The translations under genes and the position numbers were made by a program. This document shows, one piece after another, positions 1 to 6,820 of a stretch of DNA of 8,183 bases. The DNA is from Anaerolineae bacterium. Lineage in GTDB: Bacteria > Chloroflexota > Anaerolineae > B4-G1 > SLSP01. The stretch lies in NCBI GenBank assembly GCA_016934645.1, contig JAFGSL010000608.1, positions 1-8,183 of the forward strand, read 5' to 3'. Each line of letters begins with the position of its first letter. Within the stretch, counting starts at the first letter, position 1. The notes under the pieces were generated by a model that was not told where the DNA came from, did not search any database, and saw only the letters and a list, made by a program, of their open reading frames with translations.

Positions 1-2
1 AA

Positions 3-30
3 GTAATTCGTAATTCGTAATTCGTAATTC
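3..30. repeat. GTAATTC heptamer tandem repeat (4 copies)
   Basis: Four perfect head-to-tail copies of the 7-mer GTAATTC, followed by a degenerate GGAATC. The array lies just downstream of the murE stop codon. The same heptamer occurs in the opposite orientation at 7328-7376 and again in this orientation at 7398-7418, so it is a dispersed intergenic element and not a local slip. Its function is unknown. Confidence 0.9.
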
Positions 31-40
31 GGAATCAGTC

Positions 41-68
41 TCACATTTCACGCATCACGCTTCACGTG
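41..68. repeat. TCACGCA-type heptamer repeat overlapping the murE 3' end
   Basis: Four 7-bp units in phase: TCACATT, TCACGCA, TCACGCT, TCACGTG. The first unit is outside the gene. The other three contain the murE stop codon (TCA at 48-50, read TGA on the minus strand) and encode its last residues (HVKRDA). A related TCACGCA unit occurs at 7387-7393, also next to GTAATTC units, which suggests that the two heptamer families travel together in spacers. Confidence 0.75.
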
Positions 69-1625
69 AGTCGGCAACGTATCCAATGTTTCGCCGTGCA
101 GCGCCCGTCGCAGTGCCTCGCGGTCATCCCAGGGATACTCGACCATTCCGAAACACATGCTCTGCTCGTGCCCTTTACCACACGTGAGGACGATGTCGTT
201 GGGCTGCGCCAACCTGACAGCGTGCAAAATCGCCGCGCCGCGATCCGGCACACGCCAGAAGTCCACGCCTTCCACACGTGGGTAACGCATCACACCGCTT
301 GCCATTTCAGCAAGGATGTCATCCAGGGGTTCCGTGCGCGGATCTTCGGCGGTCAATACGATCAGGTCGGCCAATTCTCCGGCGACTTCGCCCATCATGC
401 GGCGCTTCTCGCGATCCCGCAATCCGGCAGAACCAAAGGTGACAATGACGCGCCCGCGGGCGCGTCCCTGTCCCTCCACCCACTGCCGTGCCGCGATCAG
501 CGCCACGCGCAGCGCGTTGGGCGTGTGGGCGAAATCCACAATCGCCGTGAAGGACTGTCCTTCATCAATGCGCTCCATGCGCCCCGGCACACCTTGCACC
601 GCCGCAATCCCTTCGACCACCGCGTCGAGTGGTGCTCTCAGCGCCAGCGCCGCCGACGCTGCCGCCAGGATGTTGCTTACGTTAAACGCGCCCACCAGCG
701 GCGAAGCCACTTCCACCTTTCCCCACGGACTGTGCAGCATCGCGCGGATACCCTGCGGCGAATAATCGATATCACGGGCGGCCACATCCACATCCGCCGC
801 ATCAATACCGTACACCACCTGCTGCTCCACAGAAATCGCACGGAGATAATCGAACGAACGGGGATCATCACGATTGAGCACAGCGACCTTCGGCACATCG
901 GGTTTGCGCGCAGCCGTCGCCAGGCCGCGGAAGAGCGTCGCTTTCGCCTCACGGTAGGCTTCCCATGTGCCGTGGGAAGTCACATGCTCGTGCGTGATGT
1001 TGGTGACGACCGCTACGTCAAAGTCACACCCGGCGAGGCGCTGTTGCGCCAGTCCCTCCGACGTCGTCTCCAAGACAGCGTGCGTCGCGCCCGCCGCGAC
1101 CATGTCGGCTAGATAACGCTGCACGTCGGCGGGGTGCGGTGTAGTGGTGTGCAGGCCCGTATCTAGATTCAGTGCGCCGATCCGCGCGTTGACTGTGCTG
1201 ATCATACCCGTCTCATGTCCGGCAGCGTGCAGGATCGCGTAAAGGAGGTTGGTCGTCGTTGTCTTGCCGTCGGTGCCAGTGACGCCAGTCAGCGCCAGGT
1301 GACGCGAGGGAAAACCGTGCCAGGTCGCGTGCAGCCATCCCAATGCTAGGCGGGCATCAGTCACGCGCAGATAGGGCAAACCAGATGGCAGATTCAAGGC
1401 AACGGCAGGTTCTTCACCGACAATGGCAGCCGCACCGGCAGCGACAGCCGCTGGAATGAAACGGTGACCGTCCACATGCACGCCACGCACCGCAACAAAC
1501 AGAAAGCCGGGCTGAACCTGCCGGGAATCGTCGGTGATCCCCACAATTGGTGTATCACCCGGCGTCGCACTACCATTAGTTTCCAGCACACCCGGCACAG
1601 CCATCATCAACTGACGAAGCGGCAT
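48..1625 (-). CDS. murE: MurE-type Mur ligase (UDP-MurNAc-tripeptide synthetase)
   Basis: ATP-dependent cytoplasmic ligase that adds the third, usually diamino, residue to UDP-MurNAc-L-Ala-D-Glu in peptidoglycan synthesis. Three Mur-ligase domains are visible: an N-terminal domain with DSRQVQPGFLFVAVRG (about residues 33-48), a central ATPase with P-loop TGTDGKTTT (about 117-125) and a likely carbamylated lysine in REAKATLF (K228), and a C-terminal domain with VPGRMERI, DFAHTPNALR, EDPR (427-430) and GKGHE (483-487). The length of 525 aa is normal to slightly long. I chose the second ATG because AGGAGG (1634-1639) sits 8 nt before it; the ATG at 1631 has only 2 nt and would give 527 aa. The usual DNPR specificity motif reads EDPR, and the usual EVSSHAL reads ETTSEGL, so the amino acid added (DAP, Lys, Orn) cannot be called. 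It follows the redox operon after a hairpin and is probably functionally unrelated to it. Confidence 0.9.
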   Translation of the reverse strand: MPLRQLMMAVPGVLETNGSATPGDTPIVGITDDSRQVQPGFLFVAVRGVHVDGHRFIPAAVAAGAAAIVGEEPAVALNLPSGLPYLRVTDARLALGWLHATWHGFPSRHLALTGVTGTDGKTTTTNLLYAILHAAGHETGMISTVNARIGALNLDTGLHTTTPHPADVQRYLADMVAAGATHAVLETTSEGLAQQRLAGCDFDVAVVTNITHEHVTSHGTWEAYREAKATLFRGLATAARKPDVPKVAVLNRDDPRSFDYLRAISVEQQVVYGIDAADVDVAARDIDYSPQGIRAMLHSPWGKVEVASPLVGAFNVSNILAAASAALALRAPLDAVVEGIAAVQGVPGRMERIDEGQSFTAIVDFAHTPNALRVALIAARQWVEGQGRARGRVIVTFGSAGLRDREKRRMMGEVAGELADLIVLTAEDPRTEPLDDILAEMASGVMRYPRVEGVDFWRVPDRGAAILHAVRLAQPNDIVLTCGKGHEQSMCFGMVEYPWDDREALRRALHGETLDTLPTHVKRDA

Positions 1626-1633
1626 TTCCATTC

Positions 1634-1639
1634 CCTCCT
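1634..1639 (-). promoter_or_regulatory. Ribosome binding site that decides the murE start
   Basis: A perfect AGGAGG on the minus strand. Its spacing is 2 nt to the ATG at 1631 and 8 nt to the ATG at 1625, so the inner ATG is favoured. Confidence 0.7.
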
Positions 1640-1664
1640 AAAAGCCCACCTCGAGTCTAAACCA

Positions 1665-1696
1665 CCGCGCCCCGCGATGACGTGTGCGGGGCGCGG
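1665..1696 (-). terminator. GC-rich hairpin between the polyferredoxin gene and murE
   Basis: Perfect 11-bp inverted repeat: CCGCGCCCCGC at 1665-1675 and GCGGGGCGCGG at 1686-1696, with a 10-nt loop. It begins about 20 nt past the polyferredoxin stop codon. On the minus strand the stem is followed by TGGTTTAG, so the U-tract is poor. It fits an intrinsic terminator or partial attenuator separating the redox operon from murE. It could instead be a structure protecting the 3' end of the upstream mRNA. Confidence 0.55.
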
Positions 1697-1716
1697 CAAA
1701 GATCGATTGCCAAGAC

Positions 1717-2685
1717 CTACTCAAGTTCCTTGACGCGTGACTTGCCACCCTTCAACGCAAGGATTAAGTCTCGACGACGTACGGCGCGCTTGCGGTCGAT
1801 TTCGACCTGGCTGGCCTTTTCATCAGCGAGCTTCGCCAGAGCCTCGAGCCAAGAGGCGCTCTCGACGGGCGTATGGCGCACGCGCCACCGCTCCACAAGC
1901 ACCGGTAGTTCGTCAGCATTTGTCATCCGCTGATGTGTCCGCGTGTAAATGACGCCCTGAGACTCGAAATGCACCTCATAGTCTTCCCATTCTGCCTTGA
2001 CCGGACAGATTTGCATACACGCGCCGCACTTGATACAGAAGTAGTCCGCATGCACCAATTCACCATCTTCGTTGATATGCAGCGCACGCGTCGGGCAGAC
2101 ATCGGCACAGGCAAAACAGCCCTCGACGCACAACTCCCGGCGCAGCAGCACTGTGCCCTGCCAAGGTTGATTCACTTCGAAAGCGCCGTTACTGGCAACC
2201 TCACACTGACGGCAGCGAATACAGTGCTCCTGATCCACTTTCATCGTGTCGTGTTCCGCATCGTAGCTGATGACGTCCGCAGAGCAGTTCTCGATGACGA
2301 AGTCCTTCAGGCTGAAGTCGAACGCATCCTTGTTGAACTTGGTGGACTTCATCAGCTTAGGGAACGCTTCATGCTCAATGACGGGATTGTATGGCTCACC
2401 ATTGAGCGTTAGCGTAATCGCACGCATCGGGCACATTTCCACACACATCCCACAGAAGACGCACTTGTCAGGATCGACATCCACCAGCAGCTTTGTTACC
2501 ATATGCCCATTCTCAACCACGCCATCAATGTGGCTGATGGCTTCCTTCGGGCACACCTTAGGTCCAATCTGGCAACCCACACAGCGGTCTAAATCCCAGG
2601 TCAAGACGTCATGGTGCGTAACCATCTTCCGCTCCAGCGTGAGCGATGTTTCAGTGCGCTGTTTCAAAGTAGTTCCACGTTTCAC
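1717..2685 (-). CDS. Polyferredoxin, 4Fe-4S binding protein with degenerate cluster sites
   Basis: Predicted soluble 322-aa iron-sulfur electron carrier, probably wiring the HdrABC complex. Residues 35-227 form three tandem two-cluster ferredoxin units. The motifs are: C35-C38-G41-C45, lacking the third Cys; C75-C78-C81-C85, complete; a remnant with only C134; C155-C158-C161 with S165 in place of the fourth Cys; C186-C190-C193-C197, with an extra residue after the first Cys; and C217-C220-C223-C227, complete. Under normal ferredoxin cross-ligation this gives four full [4Fe-4S] sites and one three-Cys site. Residues 245-322 are cysteine-free, charged and probably helical. The GTG start at 2685 was chosen for AAAGGAG 7 nt upstream; an ATG at 2625 (302 aa) with GGAG 6 nt upstream is an alternative. 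Extending to 2820 would overlap hdrB without a ribosome binding site. The gene is 55 nt after hdrB and probably cotranscribed. The overall style resembles polyferredoxins associated with Hdr or formylmethanofuran dehydrogenase; the exact family is not identified. Confidence 0.85.
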   Translation of the reverse strand: MKRGTTLKQRTETSLTLERKMVTHHDVLTWDLDRCVGCQIGPKVCPKEAISHIDGVVENGHMVTKLLVDVDPDKCVFCGMCVEMCPMRAITLTLNGEPYNPVIEHEAFPKLMKSTKFNKDAFDFSLKDFVIENCSADVISYDAEHDTMKVDQEHCIRCRQCEVASNGAFEVNQPWQGTVLLRRELCVEGCFACADVCPTRALHINEDGELVHADYFCIKCGACMQICPVKAEWEDYEVHFESQGVIYTRTHQRMTNADELPVLVERWRVRHTPVESASWLEALAKLADEKASQVEIDRKRAVRRRDLILALKGGKSRVKELE

Positions 2686-2692
2686 ACTCTGT

Positions 2693-2699
2693 CTCCTTT
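2693..2699 (-). promoter_or_regulatory. Ribosome binding site supporting the GTG start of the polyferredoxin
   Basis: AAAGGAG on the minus strand, 7 nt upstream of the GTG at 2685-2683. It lies in the 55-nt gap after hdrB. It is the main reason to prefer the GTG over the internal ATG at 2625. Confidence 0.6.
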
Positions 2700-2740
2700 G
2701 GAATAGTCCGGTCGTCGTTAATCCAAGAGTCGATAAATCC

Positions 2741-3616
2741 CTACGCCCTGATTCGCGTGACGACACTTGTCGTCGGAACAATGTGGCGTTGCAAACCCAA
2801 CTGTGAGGGATCCAGGCCAAGCGCCAGCCCCATCAGTTGCGTGAAGAACACCACCGGCAAGTCGAGAGCACGCCGCACAACTTTCTCAGCCTTCGATTGG
2901 TACAGGTCGAGTGCCATGTGGCACATCGGGCATGCCAGAGTAACCGCTTCCGCACCACGCCCCTTGGCTGACGCCAGCACATCGCCCGCCATACGTGCGG
3001 TCGTTCCCCCATGCGAAAGCGCCATCGCACCGCCGCAGCACTTAGCCTTGTAGTCATAATCTACCGGTTCGGCGCCCAGCGCTTTGACCAAGCGATCCAG
3101 CCCAATGGGTCGTTCTGCGCTATCGAACTCATCCGACGGACGGGTGAGCATACAGCCGTAATAGCTGGCGACTTTCAGACCGGTCAACGGGCGCACCACA
3201 CGCTTCTCCAGAGCATCCAGGCCGTAGTCCCGCAGAATGAGATACAGTGGATGCAGCACTTCGACTTTGCCCGAACAACTGAAAGCCTCTTCCAGTTCGT
3301 TATTCACACGGGTGCAGATTGTCTTGTCAGCTTCAGCGAGCTTGGCCGCACGGCGCAGGTTCTTGTAACACGCGCTGCACGGCGCGACGACAGCGTCATA
3401 GCCCTGTGCTTCCGCCAGCGCCAAGTTACGCAGCGAGAGCAGGAAACGCGAGTCGCTGTTGTAAATAGCGGAATGGGTCGCGCCGCAGCACGTCCACCCC
3501 TCCAGTTCGTGCAGTTCGATATCCAATGCGGCAAAGACGACACGCACAGACATATCGTATTCTTTTGCGGTGGATTCCAGGCTGCATCCGGGATAGTATG
3601 CGTAAGCTTTAGCCAT
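2741..3616 (-). CDS. hdrB: HdrB-like CCG-domain heterodisulfide reductase subunit B
   Basis: 291-aa catalytic-type subunit of an HdrABC complex. HdrB proteins carry two noncubane [4Fe-4S] clusters in two CCG domains, where methanogens reduce CoM-S-S-CoB; the bacterial substrate here is unknown. Both cysteine sets are complete: C11, C43-C44, C80-C83 (GWTCCGATHS and PCSACY) and C155, C193-C194, C229-C232 (KCCGGA and CPMC). This argues for a functional active site. Length is normal for the family. The start is the ATG at 3616 with GGAGGTG just upstream; a longer reading to 3682 would add about 22 unlikely residues inside hdrC. The start overlaps the hdrC stop by 8 nt, which suggests translational coupling. 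No signal peptide or membrane segment is seen, so it is cytoplasmic unless held by HdrC. HdrD or BamD-like use is possible, but the separate small HdrC makes HdrB the best name. Confidence 0.92.
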   Translation of the reverse strand: MAKAYAYYPGCSLESTAKEYDMSVRVVFAALDIELHELEGWTCCGATHSAIYNSDSRFLLSLRNLALAEAQGYDAVVAPCSACYKNLRRAAKLAEADKTICTRVNNELEEAFSCSGKVEVLHPLYLILRDYGLDALEKRVVRPLTGLKVASYYGCMLTRPSDEFDSAERPIGLDRLVKALGAEPVDYDYKAKCCGGAMALSHGGTTARMAGDVLASAKGRGAEAVTLACPMCHMALDLYQSKAEKVVRRALDLPVVFFTQLMGLALGLDPSQLGLQRHIVPTTSVVTRIRA

Positions 3617-4268
3617 GGAGCACCTCCTTCTTGCCACCCGAGAACAACTTGCCGATGCTGGCGAAAACGCCCAGAACCGCAATCATGATAGCAATCACGC
3701 GGTCGTCAAATTTCCTGCGAGGATCAGCCTCAACCGGCGGTATAACGCCGGTGTCCCGTAGTTTCTGGGATGCGGCGATGTTCGTAGGCGTGAAAGCCAC
3801 TTTACGCTTTAACAGCATCTTCAGACCCGGGCCGACCATCCCCAGCATACCTTTCACATCAAATGTGCGCAGGTAATAGCGCGTCAGTAGCTCCGGTTCG
3901 AACATCCGCCCGTGCTGCGCCAGTGTCACAGTGAACACCTGGCCAAATTGCGCCTCTTTGTCCTTCACATAGCCTTTTTGGATAGCAAGCCGGCGCAGTT
4001 CGGAGAACAAAACAGTAATTTCGATACCGCGCGGGCAGCGATTCATACAGGAATAGCACGAGACACAGCGCCAGATGTCCGGGCTGGAGAGGACTTCCTC
4101 CTCCATCGCGTTTTGGATCATGTACATAATACGGCGTGGCCCGTGGACCATATCCGGCAGCGCGGGGCACGAGGCGGAACACGTACCGCATTGATAACAT
4201 TCCAGCACGTCTTGGCCGCCGCGTAAGGCTAACACTTCAGTGAGAAAAGGATGCATTTCAGAAGTCAT
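3609..4268 (-). CDS. hdrC: HdrC-like 4Fe-4S subunit with a C-terminal hydrophobic segment
   Basis: 219-aa electron-transfer subunit linking HdrA to HdrB. Two complete [4Fe-4S] motifs are visible: C24-C27-C30-C34 (CYQCGTCSASCP) and C68-C71-C74-C78 (CVSCYSCMNRCP), with the usual helical region between and after them. The protein is longer than a minimal HdrC. Residues 191-209 (VIAIMIAVLGVFASIGKLF) form a hydrophobic stretch flanked by RRKFDDR and GGKK, which looks like a single membrane helix or amphipathic anchor; HdrC of soluble methanogen complexes lacks one as far as I recall. The ATG overlaps the hdrA stop by one nt (TAATG), preceded by a purine-rich GGGGGGAGA ribosome binding site. The last codons contain the hdrB ribosome binding site, so hdrC and hdrB should be translated together. 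Confidence 0.92.
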   Translation of the reverse strand: MTSEMHPFLTEVLALRGGQDVLECYQCGTCSASCPALPDMVHGPRRIMYMIQNAMEEEVLSSPDIWRCVSCYSCMNRCPRGIEITVLFSELRRLAIQKGYVKDKEAQFGQVFTVTLAQHGRMFEPELLTRYYLRTFDVKGMLGMVGPGLKMLLKRKVAFTPTNIAASQKLRDTGVIPPVEADPRRKFDDRVIAIMIAVLGVFASIGKLFSGGKKEVLHG

Positions 4269-6811
4269 TATTTCTCCCCCCGTTCATACGCCTGTTGGAT
4301 TTCGGTTTTGACACCTCGCAGACGCGCTTCGAAGATATCGAGCACGCGCGCGGCATCCGCGCCTTCACGGACACGCCGGAGTTGGCGCTCCAGTTGCGGC
4401 AGCATCTTTTCGTTCTCAGCATGCACGCCCTCAGGCCCCAAACCGGTGATCACCTCGCTCATCTCGGTCATAATACGCGCCCACTTCGCGCCCTCGGTGG
4501 CGGAAACCTCCTCGGTACGGAAGCGCTCTGGCGTCATTCCCATACGCTCCAACTGCTTCCGCAGCCGCTCCATGCGTACGTCGGCCTTTTGCCGCCCGGT
4601 AATGTAGTGACAGTCCTGCACGTGACATCCCGAGACCAGCACCGCCCCCGCCCCAAGCTTGAACGCCTCCATCACGAAGTCCGGATCGATACGCCCGGAG
4701 CACATCACCATGATGTTGCGAGTGTTGGCCGGATACTGGAAGTGGCTCACACCGGCATTGTCGGCGCCCAGGCCACTGCACCAACGGCAGGTGAAGGCCA
4801 GCACCTTCTCTTCAGGCTTGTCGGCGAGCAACGCGTGAACCTGCGCCAGGATTTGCCCATCGGTGAAGTGCCACTGCGTGATGGCATTAGCCGGACATTC
4901 GGCCACACATGTTCCGCACCCATGACACTTTGCCGGGATGATCTGGCTCGGCTGGCCCGTACCAGGATTGTTGATCACGGCCCCATACGGGCACGCCTGC
5001 GCGCACTGCGTACATTTGCCTTTGGGATTGGCATTGAGGCAGCGCGTCGGATCCACGTAGGCGACAATAGGGTCGATCTCCCATTTCCCGGCGTTGAGCA
5101 CGCGCGCGGCGCGACCAGCGGCCGCACTCCCCTGCGCCACACTCTGCGGGATGTCCTTCGGTCCCTGCGCCGACCCGGCCAGGTAGACGCCTTCGGTGGA
5201 CGAGTCAATCGGCTTGAGCTTGGGATGCGATTCCAGGAACCAACCGTGTGTGTCCAGCGGGACGGTAAGCGCGCGCGCCAGATCGGTCACGCCTTCCGAC
5301 GGGATTGCCGCCGTCGCCAGCCCCACCATCTCGAACTCGTACTCCATCTGCCGGTCCAATCCTGCGTTGTAGGTCTGCACGAAAAGGTTTTTCGTCACCG
5401 GATCCTCACGGATTTCGGCGGGCCGTCCCTGTACGAAATGGATGCCCGCCTGCCGCGCGCGTTCGTAAAATTCCTCGTAGGTCTTGCCCGGCGTGCGGAT
5501 GTCAATGCGGAAGATGGTGATGTCGATTTCCGGGTAGAGCCACTTGAGCAAAAGCGCGTTCTTGATGGTGTACATGCAGCAGAAACCGGAACAATACTCA
5601 TTGTAACGCTTGTCGCGCGAGCCGACGCACTGAATCAAACCAAGTGTTTGAGGCGTTTTACCGTCGGAGGGGCGAACAAATTCGCCCACCGTTGGGCCAC
5701 CGGCGCAGTGCAAGCGCTCGATTTCCATCATCGTCGAAACGTTGTCGAAAAGGCCGAAGCCGTACTCTTCCAACGGCGTGGGGTCCCACATATCCAGGCC
5801 CGTCGCCACGATGATCGTGCCAACATCCAGCGTCTCGATTTTCGGTTCATCGAAAAAGCTGATAGCCTGCAAACTGCCGCACGCCTCGACGCACTTGAAA
5901 CACTCAATACAGGCGTCCATGTCAATCGTGAAAATGGCCGGAACGGCTTGCACGAGCGGCACATAGATGGCCTTGCGTGGCCCCAGGCCCTCTTCGAACT
6001 CAAAATTGGGCACCGAAATGGGGCAAACGTCGGAGCAGAGGCCGCAGCCGGTGCAGCGATCTTCGAGCACGTAACGTGGCTTGCGCTCCACCTTGACCTT
6101 GAAGTTGCCGATGTAGCCCTCAACCTCTTTAACTTCAGAATAGGTCATCAGGTTGATGTACTTGCTTTTGCCCACATCTACCATCTTCGGCGCTTCGATG
6201 CAGATCGAGCAGTCCATCGTCGGGAAAGTTTTGTCCAGTTGCGCCATCCGCCCGCCAATGGAGGAAGATTTGTCTACCAGATAGGTGGGAATGTGCATAT
6301 CGGCCAGGTCCAGCGCCGCGCTGATTCCGGCGATACCACCGCCAATCACCAGAGCTTTACGTGTCACCGGGACTTCGAACATATCTAACGGACGCACAAA
6401 ACTGACCTTCGCCACTGCCGACGAGACAATTTCCTTCGCCTTGAGCGTCGCCGCCGGCTTCTCGTGGGTGTGGACCCACGAGGAATGCTCACGGATGTTC
6501 GCCATCTCAAAGAAAAAAGGATTGACACCCTCATCGGCAAGCACCGCCCGGAAGGTTGGCTCGTGCATCGATACCGTACACGCCCCCACTACCAGGCGAT
6601 TCAGCTTGTACTGCCGGATGTCCTGCTTGATCATGCTCTGACCAGGATCGGAGCACATATACTTGTGCTCCTTCGCCACCACCACGTTGGGCAGCGTCGC
6701 GGCGTATTCCACCACATCCGGCACCGTCACCGTACTGGCGATATTCGACCCGCAGTGACAGATGTAAACGCCGATGCGCAGTTCTTCGTTGTTGTTGTCG
6801 TTTTCGGTCAT
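4268..6811 (-). CDS. hdrA: HdrA-like FAD iron-sulfur subunit fused to an MvhD domain
   Basis: 847-aa flavoprotein core of an HdrABC complex, the family that performs flavin-based electron bifurcation. Domains in order: N-terminal cluster domain (C18, C20, C53, C78; IREHSSWVH at 106-114); thioredoxin-reductase-like FAD domain with GGGIAG (157-162); inserted two-cluster ferredoxin (C253/256/259/263 and C301/304/307/311); the HdrA-specific C395, C407, C411-C412 motif next to the flavin, with K417 placed like the conserved flavin-contacting lysine I recall from methanogen HdrA; C-terminal ferredoxin (C591-x8-C600-x2-C603-x3-C607 and C629/632/635/639); MvhD domain (about 670-793) with C675, C678, C704, C729 and C734; and a charged helical tail (about 796-847). 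MvhD normally passes electrons from hydrogenase or another donor into HdrA, so the fusion fixes that wire. The start has GGGAG 4 nt upstream, 9 nt after the ferredoxin stop. Odd points are S110 where HdrA usually has Cys and the enlarged C591-x8-C600 spacing. Confidence 0.95.
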   Translation of the reverse strand: MTENDNNNEELRIGVYICHCGSNIASTVTVPDVVEYAATLPNVVVAKEHKYMCSDPGQSMIKQDIRQYKLNRLVVGACTVSMHEPTFRAVLADEGVNPFFFEMANIREHSSWVHTHEKPAATLKAKEIVSSAVAKVSFVRPLDMFEVPVTRKALVIGGGIAGISAALDLADMHIPTYLVDKSSSIGGRMAQLDKTFPTMDCSICIEAPKMVDVGKSKYINLMTYSEVKEVEGYIGNFKVKVERKPRYVLEDRCTGCGLCSDVCPISVPNFEFEEGLGPRKAIYVPLVQAVPAIFTIDMDACIECFKCVEACGSLQAISFFDEPKIETLDVGTIIVATGLDMWDPTPLEEYGFGLFDNVSTMMEIERLHCAGGPTVGEFVRPSDGKTPQTLGLIQCVGSRDKRYNEYCSGFCCMYTIKNALLLKWLYPEIDITIFRIDIRTPGKTYEEFYERARQAGIHFVQGRPAEIREDPVTKNLFVQTYNAGLDRQMEYEFEMVGLATAAIPSEGVTDLARALTVPLDTHGWFLESHPKLKPIDSSTEGVYLAGSAQGPKDIPQSVAQGSAAAGRAARVLNAGKWEIDPIVAYVDPTRCLNANPKGKCTQCAQACPYGAVINNPGTGQPSQIIPAKCHGCGTCVAECPANAITQWHFTDGQILAQVHALLADKPEEKVLAFTCRWCSGLGADNAGVSHFQYPANTRNIMVMCSGRIDPDFVMEAFKLGAGAVLVSGCHVQDCHYITGRQKADVRMERLRKQLERMGMTPERFRTEEVSATEGAKWARIMTEMSEVITGLGPEGVHAENEKMLPQLERQLRRVREGADAARVLDIFEARLRGVKTEIQQAYERGEK

Positions 6812-6820
6812 AAAGCTCCC

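Noticed and set aside
66..1112. Plus-strand open frame of about 350 codons opposite murE
   Set aside because: It mirrors the murE coding frame, has no family motif, and the murE frame is clearly real.
2686..2820. Upstream extension of the polyferredoxin start into hdrB
   Set aside because: The extra 45 residues overlap the hdrB 3' end, look non-protein-like, and lack a ribosome binding site, while the GTG at 2685 has a good one.
3617..3682. Upstream extension of the hdrB start
   Set aside because: It would overlap hdrC by over 70 nt; the ATG at 3616 has GGAGGTG upstream, and the protein then begins with the typical HdrB AYYPGCS segment.
4295..6388. Long plus-strand open frame of nearly 700 codons opposite hdrA
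   Set aside because: It is antisense to a gene with complete family motifs throughout; its translation is Arg/His-rich with no recognisable domain, as expected from a high-GC shadow frame.
6461..6482. Perfect 9-bp inverted repeat with a 4-nt loop inside hdrA
   Set aside because: It falls on codons of the conserved SWVH region; an internal terminator or site is not supported by a U-tract or context, so it is probably chance from codon choice.
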